Part shown: positions 1 through 11,645 of the stretch, in pieces
Position numbering within the stretch: the first letter of the stretch is position 1
Layout of the letters: every line of letters starts with the position of its first letter
Source of the DNA: Amphimedon queenslandica
Lineage: Eukaryota; Porifera; Demospongiae; Haplosclerida; Niphatidae
Length of the DNA stretch: 36,861 nt
Direction of reading: 5' to 3'
Assembly (NCBI RefSeq): GCF_000090795.2
Contig: NW_003546474.1
Coordinates: 2,974-39,834 of the forward strand
Notes under the pieces: model-generated
Seen by the model: the letters and a program-made list of their open reading frames with translations, nothing else
The model's database searches: none
What the model was told of the DNA's origin: nothing
Made by a program: the position numbers and the translations under genes

Positions 1-452
1 TAAATTCGGTTCGATTCCGAGTACTTTTTCTCTGGGTATCGATGGTATTGAGTACGATTCCGAGTACCAGATACGGTCAAAGTCCAGAGGTGCTTCCAGC
101 CAGTTACTGCTGCTAGAATTGACCAGGAACACTAAAAGCAAGCTTCATTGTTCACTTCTTTACTTTTTCACCATCTCAAAGATTCAAACAACCATCCAGA
201 AAGACTGAGAAAGTTCAGAGAGCAGCTGGAGAAGCATTATTTATTATTCTGGGTGTTCATTTTTTTAATTAAAAATATTTACATTTTAATTTTAAAATTA
301 ACTAGTAGTTTGTTAACTATTATTGTAGTTAAGTGGGCGTGGTTGTACTTGGAATCGAATTTTTCGATACTGGAATTGCTTTCGATACTGTTTCGATCCT
401 GGGTAGTATCGAAGTATCGAGTATTTTGGTATCGGTATCGAACATCACTACT
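1..452. mobile_element. End of a decayed DNA transposon, hAT-like
   Basis: The stretch is dense in TATCGA/TCGATA words, about six of them between 345 and 451. Read on the minus strand the right edge begins TAGTGATGTTCGATACCGAT, which resembles hAT-type termini. The left part (1-90) contains related GATTCCGAGTAC words. The element runs off the left edge, so neither a partner repeat nor a target duplication can be checked. An open frame at 148-531 has no recognisable domain and looks accidental. Confidence 0.4.
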
Positions 453-465
453 AATTTCTGGACAT

Positions 466-612
466 GAATTTTTCAGCAACTACAAATATTCCACTCAAAC
501 TTTTAATTTCACTTGCTGCGTGGGAGACTGACTTCCAGTATCCACCCACTCATTTACTTCAAACTCCTACTCCTATCTAGCAAACTCCTAGTCCTACTCC
601 TACTTTTATCGG
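466..612 (+). repeat. ACTCCT-rich dispersed repeat, copy 1
   Basis: A unique part (CTACAAATATTCCACT, then CAAACTTTTAATTTCACT) is followed by degenerate ACTCCT hexamers separated by ATCTAGCAA. The same order recurs at 21296-21475 on this strand and at 19798-19985 on the other, which defines one repeat family with a microsatellite-like tail. Confidence 0.7.
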
Positions 613-702
613 AACCCAAGTTTACAGTACATATACATGTATCAACATACTAAAATCTTGCCCACAATTTTTTGTGCATAAAAACTAAAAAATATTTTAC
701 TT

Positions 703-1031
703 TTCTCTTCTCATCTTTAGACTCTCTAGCATTGTCTGCCTTCAATGATTCCTCTTCTCTGATCATAGCATCAGTTAATGTAGAGTGCCCTTGATAACCA
801 GTGTGGGTAATACTGCACTGATCTATCATAACAAGCTTGTCACACTGAGAGTAGCTGGTGTGGACACTTACCTATTGAGTATATATGACTAGTGGGAGGT
901 AGATTATATAAACCAATAGGACTGGAAGGTATGGATCCAGTAGGTACTTCCACCATTCTTTCCTCATTATCAAGGAAAGACATTTCTTGCAAAGCAAAAA
1001 GTCGAGGAAGTTTTACTTTTAAGTTGTCAGG
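703..1031 (-). pseudogene. Unidentified spliced coding fragment
   Basis: I do not recognise this gene. On the minus strand an open exon runs from 1031 to 872. It contains the segment EERMVEVPTGSIPSSPIGLY and ends at a strong donor, ATAG|GTAAGT. A second open stretch follows (about 843 to 703) with a charged tail (REEESLKADNARESK). The only obvious acceptor for that donor would make an intron of about 27 nt, so a one-base frameshift through the donor is an equally good reading. The plus-strand frame at 892-1083 is its shadow. A transposon or host gene relic are both possible. Confidence 0.35.
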
Positions 1032-1113
1032 CTGTCAGCTGGACCTGGTTAGCCCGCCTTCAACACACGTCAGATTCACGTGACTAGATCTTTGCGCATG
1101 CGTATTACGTATA

Positions 1114-1214
1114 GGTTATACACCGAGGTCGAGGTTTCTATGGGATTTATTGACCGAGGGACGCAGTCCCGAGGTCAATAAATGCCATAGAAACCGAGAC
1201 CGAGGTGTATAACC
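1114..1214. repeat. 101-bp near-perfect palindrome (foldback element)
   Basis: The arms 1114-1157 and 1171-1214 pair with about five mismatches over 44 bases. The centre is itself a perfect hairpin, GGGACGCAGTCCC (1158-1170), with a GCA triloop. The outer ends read GGTTATACACC and GGTGTATAACC. The size and shape fit a very small foldback or MITE. No clear target duplication was identified. Confidence 0.85.
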
Positions 1215-1561
1215 GTGTTCTACCATGCGTCCAATCAGATTAGATGCATTTCTTGTAGCTAGGATACACAAAAAGTATAAAAATCCTTACCATTAGCAAC
1301 CAATTCATTTTAAGTCACGCACTAGAATGGAAAAGCAACTAGGTAGACATGCTCGTCTGTTCTCAAAAGATGCGACTAACACAGCCGCATTGATAGCTCT
1401 GGAAACGCCTATCTCATCATTTTATGACTGCCCCGCCTACTTCATTAGTGCTATACCATCTTGTTTCGCAACGGACAAGGATTTAAAGATGCACAACAGC
1501 ACTGTGCGCCATGCACAACTAAAAAAGCAATATAATGGGTAGAAAATATTCTGAATGACTG

Positions 1562-1849
1562 GTGCAAGGAAAGAATGAAAGATTTGGAGAAGCTACAACC
1601 AGGCCACTCTTCTTAATGGAGAAATACTGTTTAAAATGTTTGCTGCAGCAACTGGGGAATCGATGGTTACAAACAAACCACTCATTTCGCGGCGTGACTG
1701 CTGCTACTAGACTATTTCAAGCTGGTGTTGATGAACAATTAATCATGAAAAGAACAGGTCACAGAAGCACGGATGGTGTACGAATTTATAAGCACATTTC
1801 AGATCAACAAAATGCCGGAAGATGTTTCCTCAATAATATTATTACATGA
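1562..1849 (+). pseudogene. Crypton-like tyrosine recombinase, C-terminal fragment
   Basis: The 95-residue frame carries the tyrosine recombinase signature in order: HSFR (the H-x-x-R box), TGHRS (the second His) and RIYK (candidate nucleophile Tyr). The spacing, and the stretch ATRLFQAGVDEQLIMKRTGH, resemble Crypton-derived recombinase domains of animals. The first catalytic Arg and the N-terminal DNA-binding part are missing. A preceding open frame (1327-1542, other phase) has no clear domain and may be a remnant of the same element. Stops lie between the two, so this copy is dead. A domesticated Crypton gene relic is the alternative. Confidence 0.65.
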
Positions 1850-2138
1850 TTACAAACAAAAACAGCAGTAGCTAGTAACGATATCAGTACCAATTCACCT
1901 CATCCTCCAAAAGCACAAAACATATCTCTAGATGAAGACAGACACTTCAGCTTTAATAACTGCACAAACATACACATAACAATTCAAAAATAACATTACT
2001 ATTATTGCTGTCATCATTTTTATTGCTAAAATTTCCCCGGCAAACTTTGGCAGAAGTATCTAAATAATTTCCCGGAGGTTTCTAAATATTTTCCCGGGGT
2101 ATTATAAGTGATTTAGACACCTCATATAATGCAATCTG

Positions 2139-2480
2139 CAGAGGCGTATTTAGGGGGGGGGCTGAGGGGGCTTGAGCACCCCCCTCAGGGCTGGGCTCAG
2201 AAAAAATTACTGAAGTCCAGGACTCTTGCATCACTACCAAGCCTCTTAACAAAGTTATCTAGCCCCCTGATCATGATTTCAGCAGTTTCCAGTGCTTTAA
2301 GGAGCAATCAGAAGTGCCAGTAACATAGCAGTATGCTTGAAATAATCTTGGCCCCACCCGCAATTGACGAAAATGCAGGAAAAGGCTGTTTTACCGCCGT
2401 AAAAGTGGGTGTGGCCAAAATCGCGGCGCGCTTCGCGCGCCCTCAGCACCCCCCTTCCCCAATTCCTAGATACGCCCCTG
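2139..2480. mobile_element. 342-bp MITE with GC-rich hairpin
   Basis: The ends CAGAGGCGTATTTAGG and, inverted, CAGGGGCGTATCTAGG form terminal inverted repeats. ATCTG flanks both sides as a possible 5-bp target duplication. Subterminal G and C tracts differ between the ends. At 2425-2441 is a perfect hairpin of 7 bp whose minus strand has a GAA triloop. There is no coding capacity, so this is a non-autonomous element; the superfamily is not certain. Confidence 0.75.
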
Positions 2481-2544
2481 ATCTGATTGGTCAATTCAAA
2501 ACAAGCATGGTAGAACATAATTTACTCAACATAATGTATTGCAG

Positions 2545-4434
2545 TACACACCCAAGAGTTACCATGCATGATCCGTGAATGATGGGTATCAGGCCTGGAC
2601 CAGGTTTGATTCTATAACGGTCCAGCATCGACGGCCATCACTGCTGAATCGAGGCTGTTGCTCTGGCCTGGACCAGTATCTATTTCAGTCCCGATGTAGT
2701 CATAGCTGATACAGTAATGTCTGTTCGTCAGTACTGGTCCAGGCTGTATATCAGTACTGGATCAGATCGATGCTTTTCAAGATGGCAGCCCCGCGTGGAC
2801 TATCTGACATGTTTTGTTAAAGAAAATCATCTTAATCTGACTCTTTAAGAGAAATCTCGTTGGCTGTATACACTAGGGCTAAATCACTGGATGTTATGTG
2901 AGTACCGTGGACTACATTAAATGTTATACTATTTTTAGGCTATTTTGAACCATTTATTACTTAAACATGAGTAGGATACACGATATTTTGAGTAAAAAGT
3001 AGGCACATGTAGATACATAATCAAGCTAAATAAATTAATTGAACAGATACATGACTGGAAAATAAAACGACTGACAACTTCCAATTAAAGTTTACCACAT
3101 CTTGCCTACAAAATCTCTATGATACGAAAGTAGAGACCTGGGTTTATGAGGAATTATCAAAGGGGTATAAACTGCATGAACAAACTTATAATAAATTTAG
3201 GCTAATTATTATTGTGAGATTAATGACTTCAATTTAATTGACTATAATTAGAAGTACATACCTTTCATTATGGATTCTCCGTTAACTTTCTAGTATTGAG
3301 CCAAACATTGAAACAGAGCGAAGAAGACCTTTCTGCAATAATCATGACACTAGTGAAGACGATGAGAAATCAGGCGTAAAATTGGTTCACTACATGTGAT
3401 TGTAACTATGTTTTTAATTAGGGTGAATGTATTAGTGATCATGATGATGAAGATATCGTACTGAGAGACTTATGAATGATAGTCACAAGTGTGGTAAAAT
3501 AATTTATTGATTATGTGTGTAATTGTTACTTTTCCTTAGAATTTTTGATGCGGAAGATTATTCTGGAAATATTAGTATAGTAGGTGCTCCTTTAATTCAT
3601 ATTAATTTATTAATTTAGCAAGGCCACTAGTATACATTCTATAGTTACCTTATCTTACTAAGTTTCAAGACAAGAATATCTTAGGTTTGTTTAATTTCAT
3701 GTGAAAAGCTAAATTCATTATTCAGGTTGTGATGAACTGAAACTTTCTTGTTTAAAGCTCTTGTTAAGGTCAGTTTAATCATAGTGTTTTAATTTATTAT
3801 CATCATTTGTCATTATAGTTCACTTCAAATAGCATTGAATTTTTTTGTGAACCTGCCTTCATCATGCTGGTTAAGGAAGGTATGTAGTTCCTTTGCTTAT
3901 GTAGAATTTATGCCTCATTATAGTTATGTTATGGATCTAAGCTTTGTAGGACTATGTGTTACAAGATACCTTTGAAAGATCTGCTTCACTACATGGAACC
4001 CCAGAGTTCATTAATGTTGGAGATTTTTGGAAATTAATTTCTCAGTAATGTAAGTTTATTATTTTAGTGCCTTCTTAATTTATGGCTCTTTAGGTGTCTT
4101 AAGTTACAAAACATGAAGTGTCTTACTTGTGGAACATTGGTAGACTATGATGAAGAAAACAATTATAATCTTTTTTTGGTTTTAATAATAATTCCAAATC
4201 ATTTTAAATTAATAATAATTAAGTATTAATTAAGCATAACAGGAAGTACGTCATAATGAGGCTTAATGAATATCGTTATCGTTGTCGGATCAGGTCTGGC
4301 ACCAGCATAAATCGTGGCTGATTCGTCAATATCGGATCAGGACATTGCCCCAAATCCTCGGTCCAGGCTCGATCATCAGTAATGATTCAGGCCTGTATCA
4401 GGACTGGTCCATGTTCCAACTCTTGGGCGTGTAG
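2545..4434. mobile_element. 1.9-kb inverted-repeat transposon flanked by TA
   Basis: The ends TACACACCCAAGAGTT (2545-2560) and, inverted, TACACGCCCAAGAGTT (4419-4434) are 16-bp inverted repeats with one mismatch, and the outer TA could be a target-site duplication as in Tc1/mariner-type insertions. Both subterminal zones (2590-2780 and 4285-4410) carry many CTGGACCAG/CTGGTCCAG and GGATCAG words in both orientations, which may be transposase binding sites. The interior holds a candidate spliced gene described separately. Confidence 0.65.
2782..4048 (+). pseudogene. Candidate spliced gene inside the 1.9-kb element
   Basis: This is an exon chain rather than an open frame, and I do not recognise the product. 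A start in good context (AAGATGGCAGCC, 2782) opens a short first exon. Acidic exons follow at 3294-3375 and 3422 onward (SEDDEKSG, then SDHDDEDIVLRD). The best evidence is at the 3' end: exons 3726-3768, 3819-3879 and 3950-4048 have consensus splice sites, introns of 50 and 70 nt, and one continuous reading frame ending in TAA. The last exon reads DYVLQDTFERSASLHGTPEF before the stop. Joining the early exons to the late ones is not resolved, and the exon from 3422 reaches an in-frame TGA. It may be the element's own gene or a captured host gene. Confidence 0.4.
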
Positions 4435-4920
4435 TCACTCCCAGCAGTGCAATGATGATTTCAAATTACATTAAATTATTATTATTAATAGGCATGCATG
4501 CACTAACTATAACATGAGATGCTGCAGATGCAGTAAAATTACTGACACTGACATGTGACAACAGACTCATAACAGCCTACCAATAAACAAAATTGTTTGA
4601 TAATTAAAGGGACTCAGTTTAAAACTTCATGAATATGTGTAATTAAAATAATTAATCATAAGAATCTATTTTTTAATTTTGGTGAAATTTAAGTTGCCAA
4701 TGATCACTGTGTACTACACAACCAATTGATGGCATATTTAGCCTTATATAGGAATGTGTCACAAATAGTGCAGCTAGTTAGACTTCTCTCCATTTTGTAG
4801 ATTCATAGTGAAAAATGCATTAAAGTATTAATATAAAAAGAGACAAAAATCATTTTTTGAGCAATTGAAATAACAAAAATAATAATAATAGCAGATGCCG
4901 CAATGCATTATAACCAGCAA
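4435..4920. other. Intergenic, nothing recognised
   Basis: AT-rich sequence between the 1.9-kb element and the 3' end of the death-domain gene. I see no open frame, repeat family or clear regulatory site. Confidence 0.6.
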
Positions 4921-7411
4921 TTATAAAGGATGAAAGGACAAAAATATTGATTTTAAATATTCTTTAAGAGCTCTATCTGATTCAAGAAATTTGTCAACAC
5001 CAGCCTTTACTTTTCCAAATTTTTTAGGATAATCTTCACAAACTTGAAGAGCATTCCTCCAGGTCACTCCTTCATTGGAGTCTATCCATCTCTTGAAAAC
5101 TGCCCGTAGCTTATCAGAGGTTGACTTTTCACTATGAGACAAGTCATCCACTTCAACATCAAGTGCAGTACCAATAGTTAAAAAATGAGCAGCAGAACTA
5201 TCAAAAAGCCTATGGAGGTCCTTTAATTTAGGCTCCTTGTCCAAAATGTCTCCAAATAAAATAATAATAATGACTGATTTAATATAATAGCACTTTCTTA
5301 CTTTTATCTGATGACTGATGATTAACTTGCTTTATTTGTGTTCCATTGTTACTCTCAACTGGTCCTATACACAAGTAATAAAATATAAATAAAAAGTATT
5401 AGTATGGCGCATACCAGATTCAAACCAGTACCAATGATCACTAGTAATAGTAGCTGACACAGAACAAACTGTACAATTGACAATATTACCATCTTCACTG
5501 GATCTAACAACACAGTAGCAGCTATTCTTCTTTGTAGGGCAAGCAAATGCATTGATGTAATTATGCTTGAGGTGCATGGCATCACTGCTATTATCAATAG
5601 CTGTTGTGAGTAGCTTACGTACTAATGGAAAGTATTGGGTAGGACCAGTAAAGTATACTTCAATATGAGTGTAACGGTTGATGAGGTGAAGTGTGTCCTC
5701 CTTCCTTTTGAAGGTAATCTTGAGAGACATGGCATCTCGAAATTTGTAATACTCTGGCGTCAAGGGAGAAATTTTAGTAATGCATTCTTTCTGGTTGAGT
5801 AGGTGTATGATAGTTAAAGGGAACGATCCTGTAGGAACTGGCAGGATCTCTTCACTCTTCTCTTCCCTCCAGACTATAAGAAGTGGCTTAGCATTAGTCT
5901 CCTTAATTGAAACAGGTTCATTGTATGAAGGAAGAGCATAAGGAATGAAGTAGTGTCCCTTTGACTCATCTTCTAGTTTGGTGATGATGTTAAGATGAAG
6001 GAGGAGTCTGATTAGGTCACACAACTGGAACTCTGGCAAGGAAAATATGACAGACTTTGACTTCAAATGCTCAAAAATATCTTCATTGAAAAATCCTTCC
6101 TGGAGATTATTAGCAACGGTTCAAGAAACTGGGTTAATTAATATTAATGATCGGGCATTTTTATCAGCGACGTATGTAAGAGCTAATAATTGTGAGAGAA
6201 TCTCAAGGATTGGCATAGAATCGATAAATACAGCTTTCATAATATCTGGACAATATAACATGAGACTGACGTCATGGATATATCTCAAAGCTTGTTTAGT
6301 GTCTTCCTCATTTGTCCCGTATCTTTCTCCAATAGATAAAGCTTCCTTAACTGATAGAATACTCTGCTCGGGCAAAGACAGCTCAAATGCAAACCATCAA
6401 ATTGGTAGCCTAATTTTGAGTGAAGCATCAGAACCATCTAACCATATTGCCTTGCAAATCTCTTCACTGTATTTAGCTCTTTCATCTGATGCAGCAATCA
6501 TGTTGATAGGAAATATGATAGAATCATCATCAGATTGATGAATAATGCAATTTTGCAAGTAAGATTCCAACAAAGATATCGAAGACTTTAGAATCTCTTC
6601 CTTTTCTTTTAGAGTAGCAATGCTTACTTTGTCATAATGCGTTCCCAATACAAGATGCATGGAGTGCGTCGGTTTCTTGGAGATGCAGGAAATATCAAGA
6701 GGCTTAAAACTAGCTCCATTCGAAACTGAGGACTGGAAGAATGCTAACTGAGTTGACTTGGAGTGGCATGAAAAGTATTGTCCATCGATCCTGTACATCA
6801 GGTCAAATCTCTCATTGAAAGGTCCAGTGTTATGATATTGAGAGAAGCTGCTCTAGTGAATAAAGGCAGTAACTCCTGGTATGCTGGCTGACCACCGGAA
6901 TCAATAATGTACAGCCAATGATCACTTTTATGAATCTCTTTTGGTTGAGTGGCTAAAATTTCCTGAACGACTGCTTCGGTATGATACTCTTTGTCTTCTT
7001 TGATAACTTTTGTCTCTGATAAAACTGCTTGATCAGGCTTCTTCTGTGGAGTGGGAGATGGATCTGGTGGTATTTCTGTTGCTGGTTGAGTAATATTTGG
7101 CAATGAGAAGACTACAGGCAGGGGAGGCTCTTTTGTTTTCTTTTCCTTTGAAACTGCATCCAAATCCGCTACTGACTGGTCAAGTAAATTGGCTCGAGTA
7201 ACTCAATTCCAAATTGTTTTATCGCAAACGGCAACTGTTGTAGCCCTAACTGCAGGGCAGGCAATGGGTGTACTAGTGTCATTAGTGGGTGGGTCTTCAT
7301 TCAGTAGGAGGAGCTGTGAACAGGTTTTACCAGCTCCAGGAGCATCAAGCATATTAACACGAGTAACAGTTAGATCAACACTCCCTTCCTCCATCCACTT
7401 CCCTATAGCAT
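4921..7411 (-). pseudogene. Roc-COR-like GTPase with C-terminal death domain, disrupted
   Basis: The order of domains on the minus strand is GTPase, COR-like region, death domain. The large exon (7411-5415) has a P-loop (DAPGAGKT, with Asp in place of the usual first Gly), the G3 motif DSGGQP and the G4-like GTHYDKV. A COR-like region follows, with WFAFELSL and HYFIPYALPSYNE. Two introns of 50 nt (5414-5365) and 52 nt (5301-5250) lead to exons 5364-5302 and 5249-4921. The last exon encodes a death domain of about 95 residues with KLRAVFKRWIDSNEGVTW. The family acts in intracellular signalling, by general knowledge of Roco and death-domain proteins. It is broken by in-frame TGAs at 7203-7205, 6397-6399 and 6121-6123 and a frameshift near 6810. 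The 5' exon is not visible. Decay is more likely than recoding. Confidence 0.8.
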
Positions 7412-7562
7412 CTATATAATAATAATAAAATAGTATAATCAATAAATATAGTAGGAACTGTGTTGTATATACAAAAAGAGGTATATTACATTATTAGATG
7501 AAAAGCACTAAAAGTGAATACCCTTGCCATCCCACTTGCTACACAAGCAATAGATTTATTTT

Positions 7563-8459
7563 CAGTCTACACGAAGGCGCTACACTTCTCTGAACTCCGG
7601 AAGTGTAGGAAATCATAATGGTTTCCCTCATACTGTAATGGATACCCATACTATTTTACTTATTTCTCTTACATAGATATTTGAACAGTGCTGTAACTAG
7701 CACCATTAAGAGAGGAGAATTTGCTTGTTATAAAGAAACAAGTTTGGTTTTCATGTGCGAAATTTAAGCAAAGATATGCCACCGTGAAAATTACTTGTTT
7801 AATAAGAATTGTTTGACTTTGATTTTTGTGCAAATAATTCACAGACTACTTGGAACCTCTAAAGTCTTTCCATAGATTTAGGAAGATGTAGTCTACATGT
7901 CCTGCTAGTTTCAATCTTAATGGAGCAGGTATAGCTGTAGAAAAAGTGCCGTACACTTGGTCACAATTAGGTGACCTAAAATCCTTGTAATACAAGAGCT
8001 GTTCTCCTTATTTTACCATATACAGATAGAACCAACTCCTCCTTGCTATTATCAAAAATGAGCTTCATCTGTGCTTCTGTTTGGGAGATACACATCTACT
8101 TGCACAGCCACCATCTTCACTTTTTAGCCACAAAACAACTTTGATTTTTGTGCGAATCATTCACAGGGGTGCTGGTTTTTTGCCAAAGGGTCTGGTACTG
8201 TACTTACCTTTGCTTAATACATTGTGAGACTCTTCAGTTGCTGGGTCTTATTTATTCAGGTAAAATTCCCCTCAAACTTGCTATGTTTTTCAGAAATTGC
8301 CTAATTATCAGCTTATCAGCTACACGTGGTTCAAATTTTGAATAATTTTAATTATATTCATAAGCCATTGGCAATGAATATCATTTTATCAGTGACGTAT
8401 CAGGAAGTGAAGCCATAGGAGGACCCTTTCACAATTGTGTAGCGCCTTCATGTAGACTG
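7563..8459. mobile_element. 897-bp non-autonomous inverted-repeat element
   Basis: CAGTCTACACGAAGGCGCTA at 7563 and its inverse ending at 8459 give 23-bp terminal inverted repeats with one mismatch. TTTT lies on both sides and could be a 4-bp target duplication, though it is low complexity. Inside, CTTTGATTTTTGTGC with a following ATTCACAG occurs twice (about 7815 and 8138). I see no transposase. It sits about 150 bp upstream of the first visible exon of the minus-strand GTPase gene, so it may have split off that gene's 5' end. Confidence 0.75.
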
Positions 8460-9054
8460 TTTTGATGATTGATAAAAAGAGTGGCTAGTTGTAAAAGCTC
8501 TTTGACACATTTAGTAGGCGCAACTAGTTGCCTGTAGACTTCTTTCTACTTTAAAGCAGTTTCAGGATACTGGCTACCTTCTCTACTGAGATTAAAGAGG
8601 CTGTATTTGCAAAGTACAAATTTTACACTGTCATATCATACCAAAGACAGAGAAGTAAGAAAATCCCCACTTAAATGTAAGTTTCAAGTTTAATGTTATT
8701 TTCTTTCTTATGATTCTACAACAAATACTGCCACTGCCACAACAAAAAATTTAACTAGTTCAGACTTTTTTGCTTTGAGTTTGCCAGCTTTTGCCACCTT
8801 GCAGAAGCGTGAAAAGCACATGGAAGCAAAGAAAACAACCTGTAAGAGTAGCAAAAGAAGTTTTGAGCGTCTGGAGTTTTTATTCTGAAACAAGGAGTAT
8901 CTTGATTAAGACTACTTTGCTAGCACAAAGTGACAAATTGACTCATATACCCTTGCCTATACGCCTATGCATGGCAAGGGTAACAAGTGCACTATAGTAC
9001 ATGTCCTCACCACACTCATCAGTGTAACATACATGTAACAAAAGTGAAACATTA
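8460..9054. other. Gap before the BEL/Pao coding region
   Basis: No LTR matching the one at 14524 is visible here, so the retrotransposon is 5' incomplete or rearranged. An open plus-strand stretch at about 8709-8888, rich in Thr, Ser and Lys (ends SFERLEFLF before a stop), could be a coding remnant but has no recognisable domain. Confidence 0.4.
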
Positions 9055-9923
9055 ATGTTGTTCAAAAAAATTATAAAGAGAATGCTGCTGACTTGCTTTG
9101 AATTGCTTGCTGCAGCAATTGAAGGTGTGGCTAAAATAAAAGATATGGCCATAGATAATATACTACATGAAAGGGATTGGAAACCACTCGGAAATTACAT
9201 GGAAGCATCCCTCCTTAAAATACAGAAGGTCATTGGCACTATGGAGACTACAACTCCTACTCATCCTTCCACTTTCTGAAGCAGTTCACCTAGTACTATG
9301 GAGAGTATCCCAAGGGTAAAGCTACCAGAATTAACTCTACGTTCTTTTGATAGAAATTATGCGAATTGGCTTACCATTTGGGATACATACAAAGCATCTA
9401 TTCATGATAATACTGACATTTCTGATGTGGTCAAGTTCACTTACCTTTTATCACTATTACGAGGCTCAGCCAGGGAGGCTGTAGCTGGTCTGTCTCTGAC
9501 ATCAGCTAACTACAAGGAAGCTGTTGATATCTTATGCAAGAGGTTTGGTGATCAGACACAAATCAAAGCCAGGCACATGGATGCACTGATGAGTCTAGAA
9601 CCGGTAATGAGTATTCAGAACCTCCCATCACTGAGACGTCGTTATGACAAGGTAGAAACACATATACGAGGTCTTAAATCTCTCGGTGTTAGTCAGGAAT
9701 TGTATGGAGTACTCTATCCCCGGTAATTATGAAGAAACTACATCAAGATTTGAGGATTGTTATTACTCGAAAGATCACTGATGATCAGTGGAATCTCGAC
9801 TCTATTCTTGAAGCACTCCTGGATGAAATTGATGTGAGGGAACGTGCTGGTATATCGTCAGTCAACAGGACCAAGAAGGATAGAGATCTACCCACAGGCA
9901 CTGCACTACCCACTAATACTTGA
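9055..9923 (+). pseudogene. BEL/Pao gag-like region
   Basis: The structural protein part of the retrotransposon. The segment beginning VKLPELTLRSFDRNYANW at 9319 matches the DUF1759 pattern of BEL/Pao gag (KLP-x-L, then a W-x-x-W-D-x-Y spacing). An in-frame TGA at 9277-9279 separates it from a helical N-terminal part starting at 9055. A one-base frameshift near 9715 moves the remainder (KKLHQDLRIVITRKI) to another phase. The next in-frame stop, TGA at 9921-9923, precedes the zinc knuckles. Confidence 0.8.
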
Positions 9924-10480
9924 TCAGGTGCTAATTCACATTTGAACGGCAGCTCATCTTGCTGCTACTGTAATGAGTCCCATAATTCTACTCAATGTCA
10001 GACTATCTTCAGTGGAAGATAGAAAACGAATCCTTAGAAAGCAAGGTACACCTGGGCAAGGACTGTAAATCCCAATCATCTTGCAGAGACTGTAAGGGCA
10101 GACATCACACTAGTATCTGCCACAAGACACAAAGCTCACCTGAACAGACAAATTCTGTATATGTTCAAGTGAACACATCAGTACTCAATCCCAATGCTCC
10201 TCCCTTTTCTCCTCCCTCTTCCATTCCTATTGATCCTGAATCTTCTCATTCTTCTACTCTTTACACTGAGAACGATCACAATATACTATTGCAGACTGCA
10301 CATGCTATAGTGTTCAATCCCAATAATCACGATGATAACACAGAAGTTAGAATTATTCTTGACTGTGGTAGTCAACACTCATACATCACCAATAGTCTTA
10401 ACGAGAGGCTTCACATCAAATCAGATGGTAGGAGAGCCATGCTAATATCTACATTTGGCTCTGCCAAGGAGAGTCATTAG
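9924..10480 (+). pseudogene. BEL/Pao zinc knuckles and aspartic protease
   Basis: A C-x2-C-x3-H-x4-C knuckle lies at 9960-9998 and a second Cys/His cluster (CRDCKGRHHTSIC) follows in a shifted frame from 9995. The protease core is ILDCGSQHSYI near 10360, the D-x-G-S form usual in DUF1758 proteases of BEL elements. A frame change near 10000 and TAG at 10478-10480 interrupt it. In an active element the protease would cut the Gag-Pol precursor. Confidence 0.8.
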
Positions 10481-11645
10481 CTGTGTGATCTTGTAAGGAT
10501 CCGTGTGTGCACTAAAGGGTCTGAAATGGAGTTAAGGTTATTGTTAGTACCACATATATGTGGACCAATATTAGGTGTACCAGTTGAAGTTTGCAGAGAA
10601 CGATATGAGCACATTAGAGAGCTAGAGGTAGCAGACACTTCACAAGAAGGAGAGCCTGAAATATTAATACGCTCAGACTACTATTTGAAACTGGCTACAG
10701 GAGAGAGGATTCAAGGTAATGGAGGACGTGTTGCTATACATACTGAATTGGGTTGGATTTTATCTGGTCCAGTCTCCTCCTATAAGCAACACTGTACCAA
10801 TCTTATCACCCACGTAACGATAGTAGACTCCGGTCCAACATTAAAGGATCTGGACAATAGACTCAGGTTGTTCTGGGACCTAGAGTCAATGGGAGTTACT
10901 GATACTGAGGATGCACAATTCAGTTCTATCATTGTATTATGTGATGGTCGCTATGAGGTATCACTCCCATGGAGAGATTCCTGTGTATCCATTCCAGATA
11001 ACTTACAGCTCTGTGAGTCAAGACTGCATAGCCTACTTAAACGATTGAAGCAGACTCCAGACACACTAAAGGAGTATGACAACATTATCCAGCAACAACT
11101 AAAGAATGGAATAGTTGAGGTTTTACAGGATTCACCTACTCAGATTCAAGACAGAATCCATTACCTCCTGTACAATGCGGTGATAAAAAAAGGATAAGGA
11201 GACCTCAAAGGTACGTGTCGTGTACGACACATCAGCACAAGATAAAGGTCCCTCACTTAATGATTGCTTATATACTGGTCCGAAATTCAGCCAACAAATA
11301 TTTGATATACTCCTCCGTTTTTGATGTCATCAAGTAGCCTTAACTGCAGATATTGAAACGGCCTTTCTTATGATCTCAGTCTCAGAGAGAGACCGGGATG
11401 TATTACACTTTTTATGGGTGAAGGATACCAATGAGGATTCATCTGATTATATGGTACTTAGATTTGCAAGGGTTGTTTTCGGGGTATCTTGCAGCCCTTT
11501 TCTATTAAATGCTACTGTTGAACACCATTTAGAGCTCCATCAAGATTCACATAAATCCTTAGTCAATAAGCTAAAGAAATCATTTTATGCAGATGATGTT
11601 ATCACGGGAGCTAGGACTGAGGAAGAAGCTTACTCACAGTACTGA
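10481..11645 (+). pseudogene. BEL/Pao reverse transcriptase
   Basis: The start continues the protease region (SDYYLKLATGE, GWILSGPVSS) and runs into the reverse transcriptase fingers (YEVSLPWRDS, SLLKRLKQTPD). The palm carries ALTADIETAFL with the first catalytic Asp, and FYADDVITG (YADD at 11586-11597) with the other two. Breaks are a TAA with frameshift at 11195-11200 and a TGA at 11322-11324. The length and order fit the family. It would copy the element's RNA if intact. Confidence 0.85.

Noticed and set aside
148..531. Open frame of 127 residues with hydrophobic stretches
   Set aside because: It crosses a transposon end and a dispersed repeat, has no domain, and its hydrophobicity follows from AT-rich sequence.
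6121..7205. TGA as a sense codon or selenocysteine, since all stops in the GTPase gene are TGA
   Set aside because: A frameshift is also present, other genes here end normally at TGA, and no SECIS-like structure was seen. CpG decay explains the pattern.
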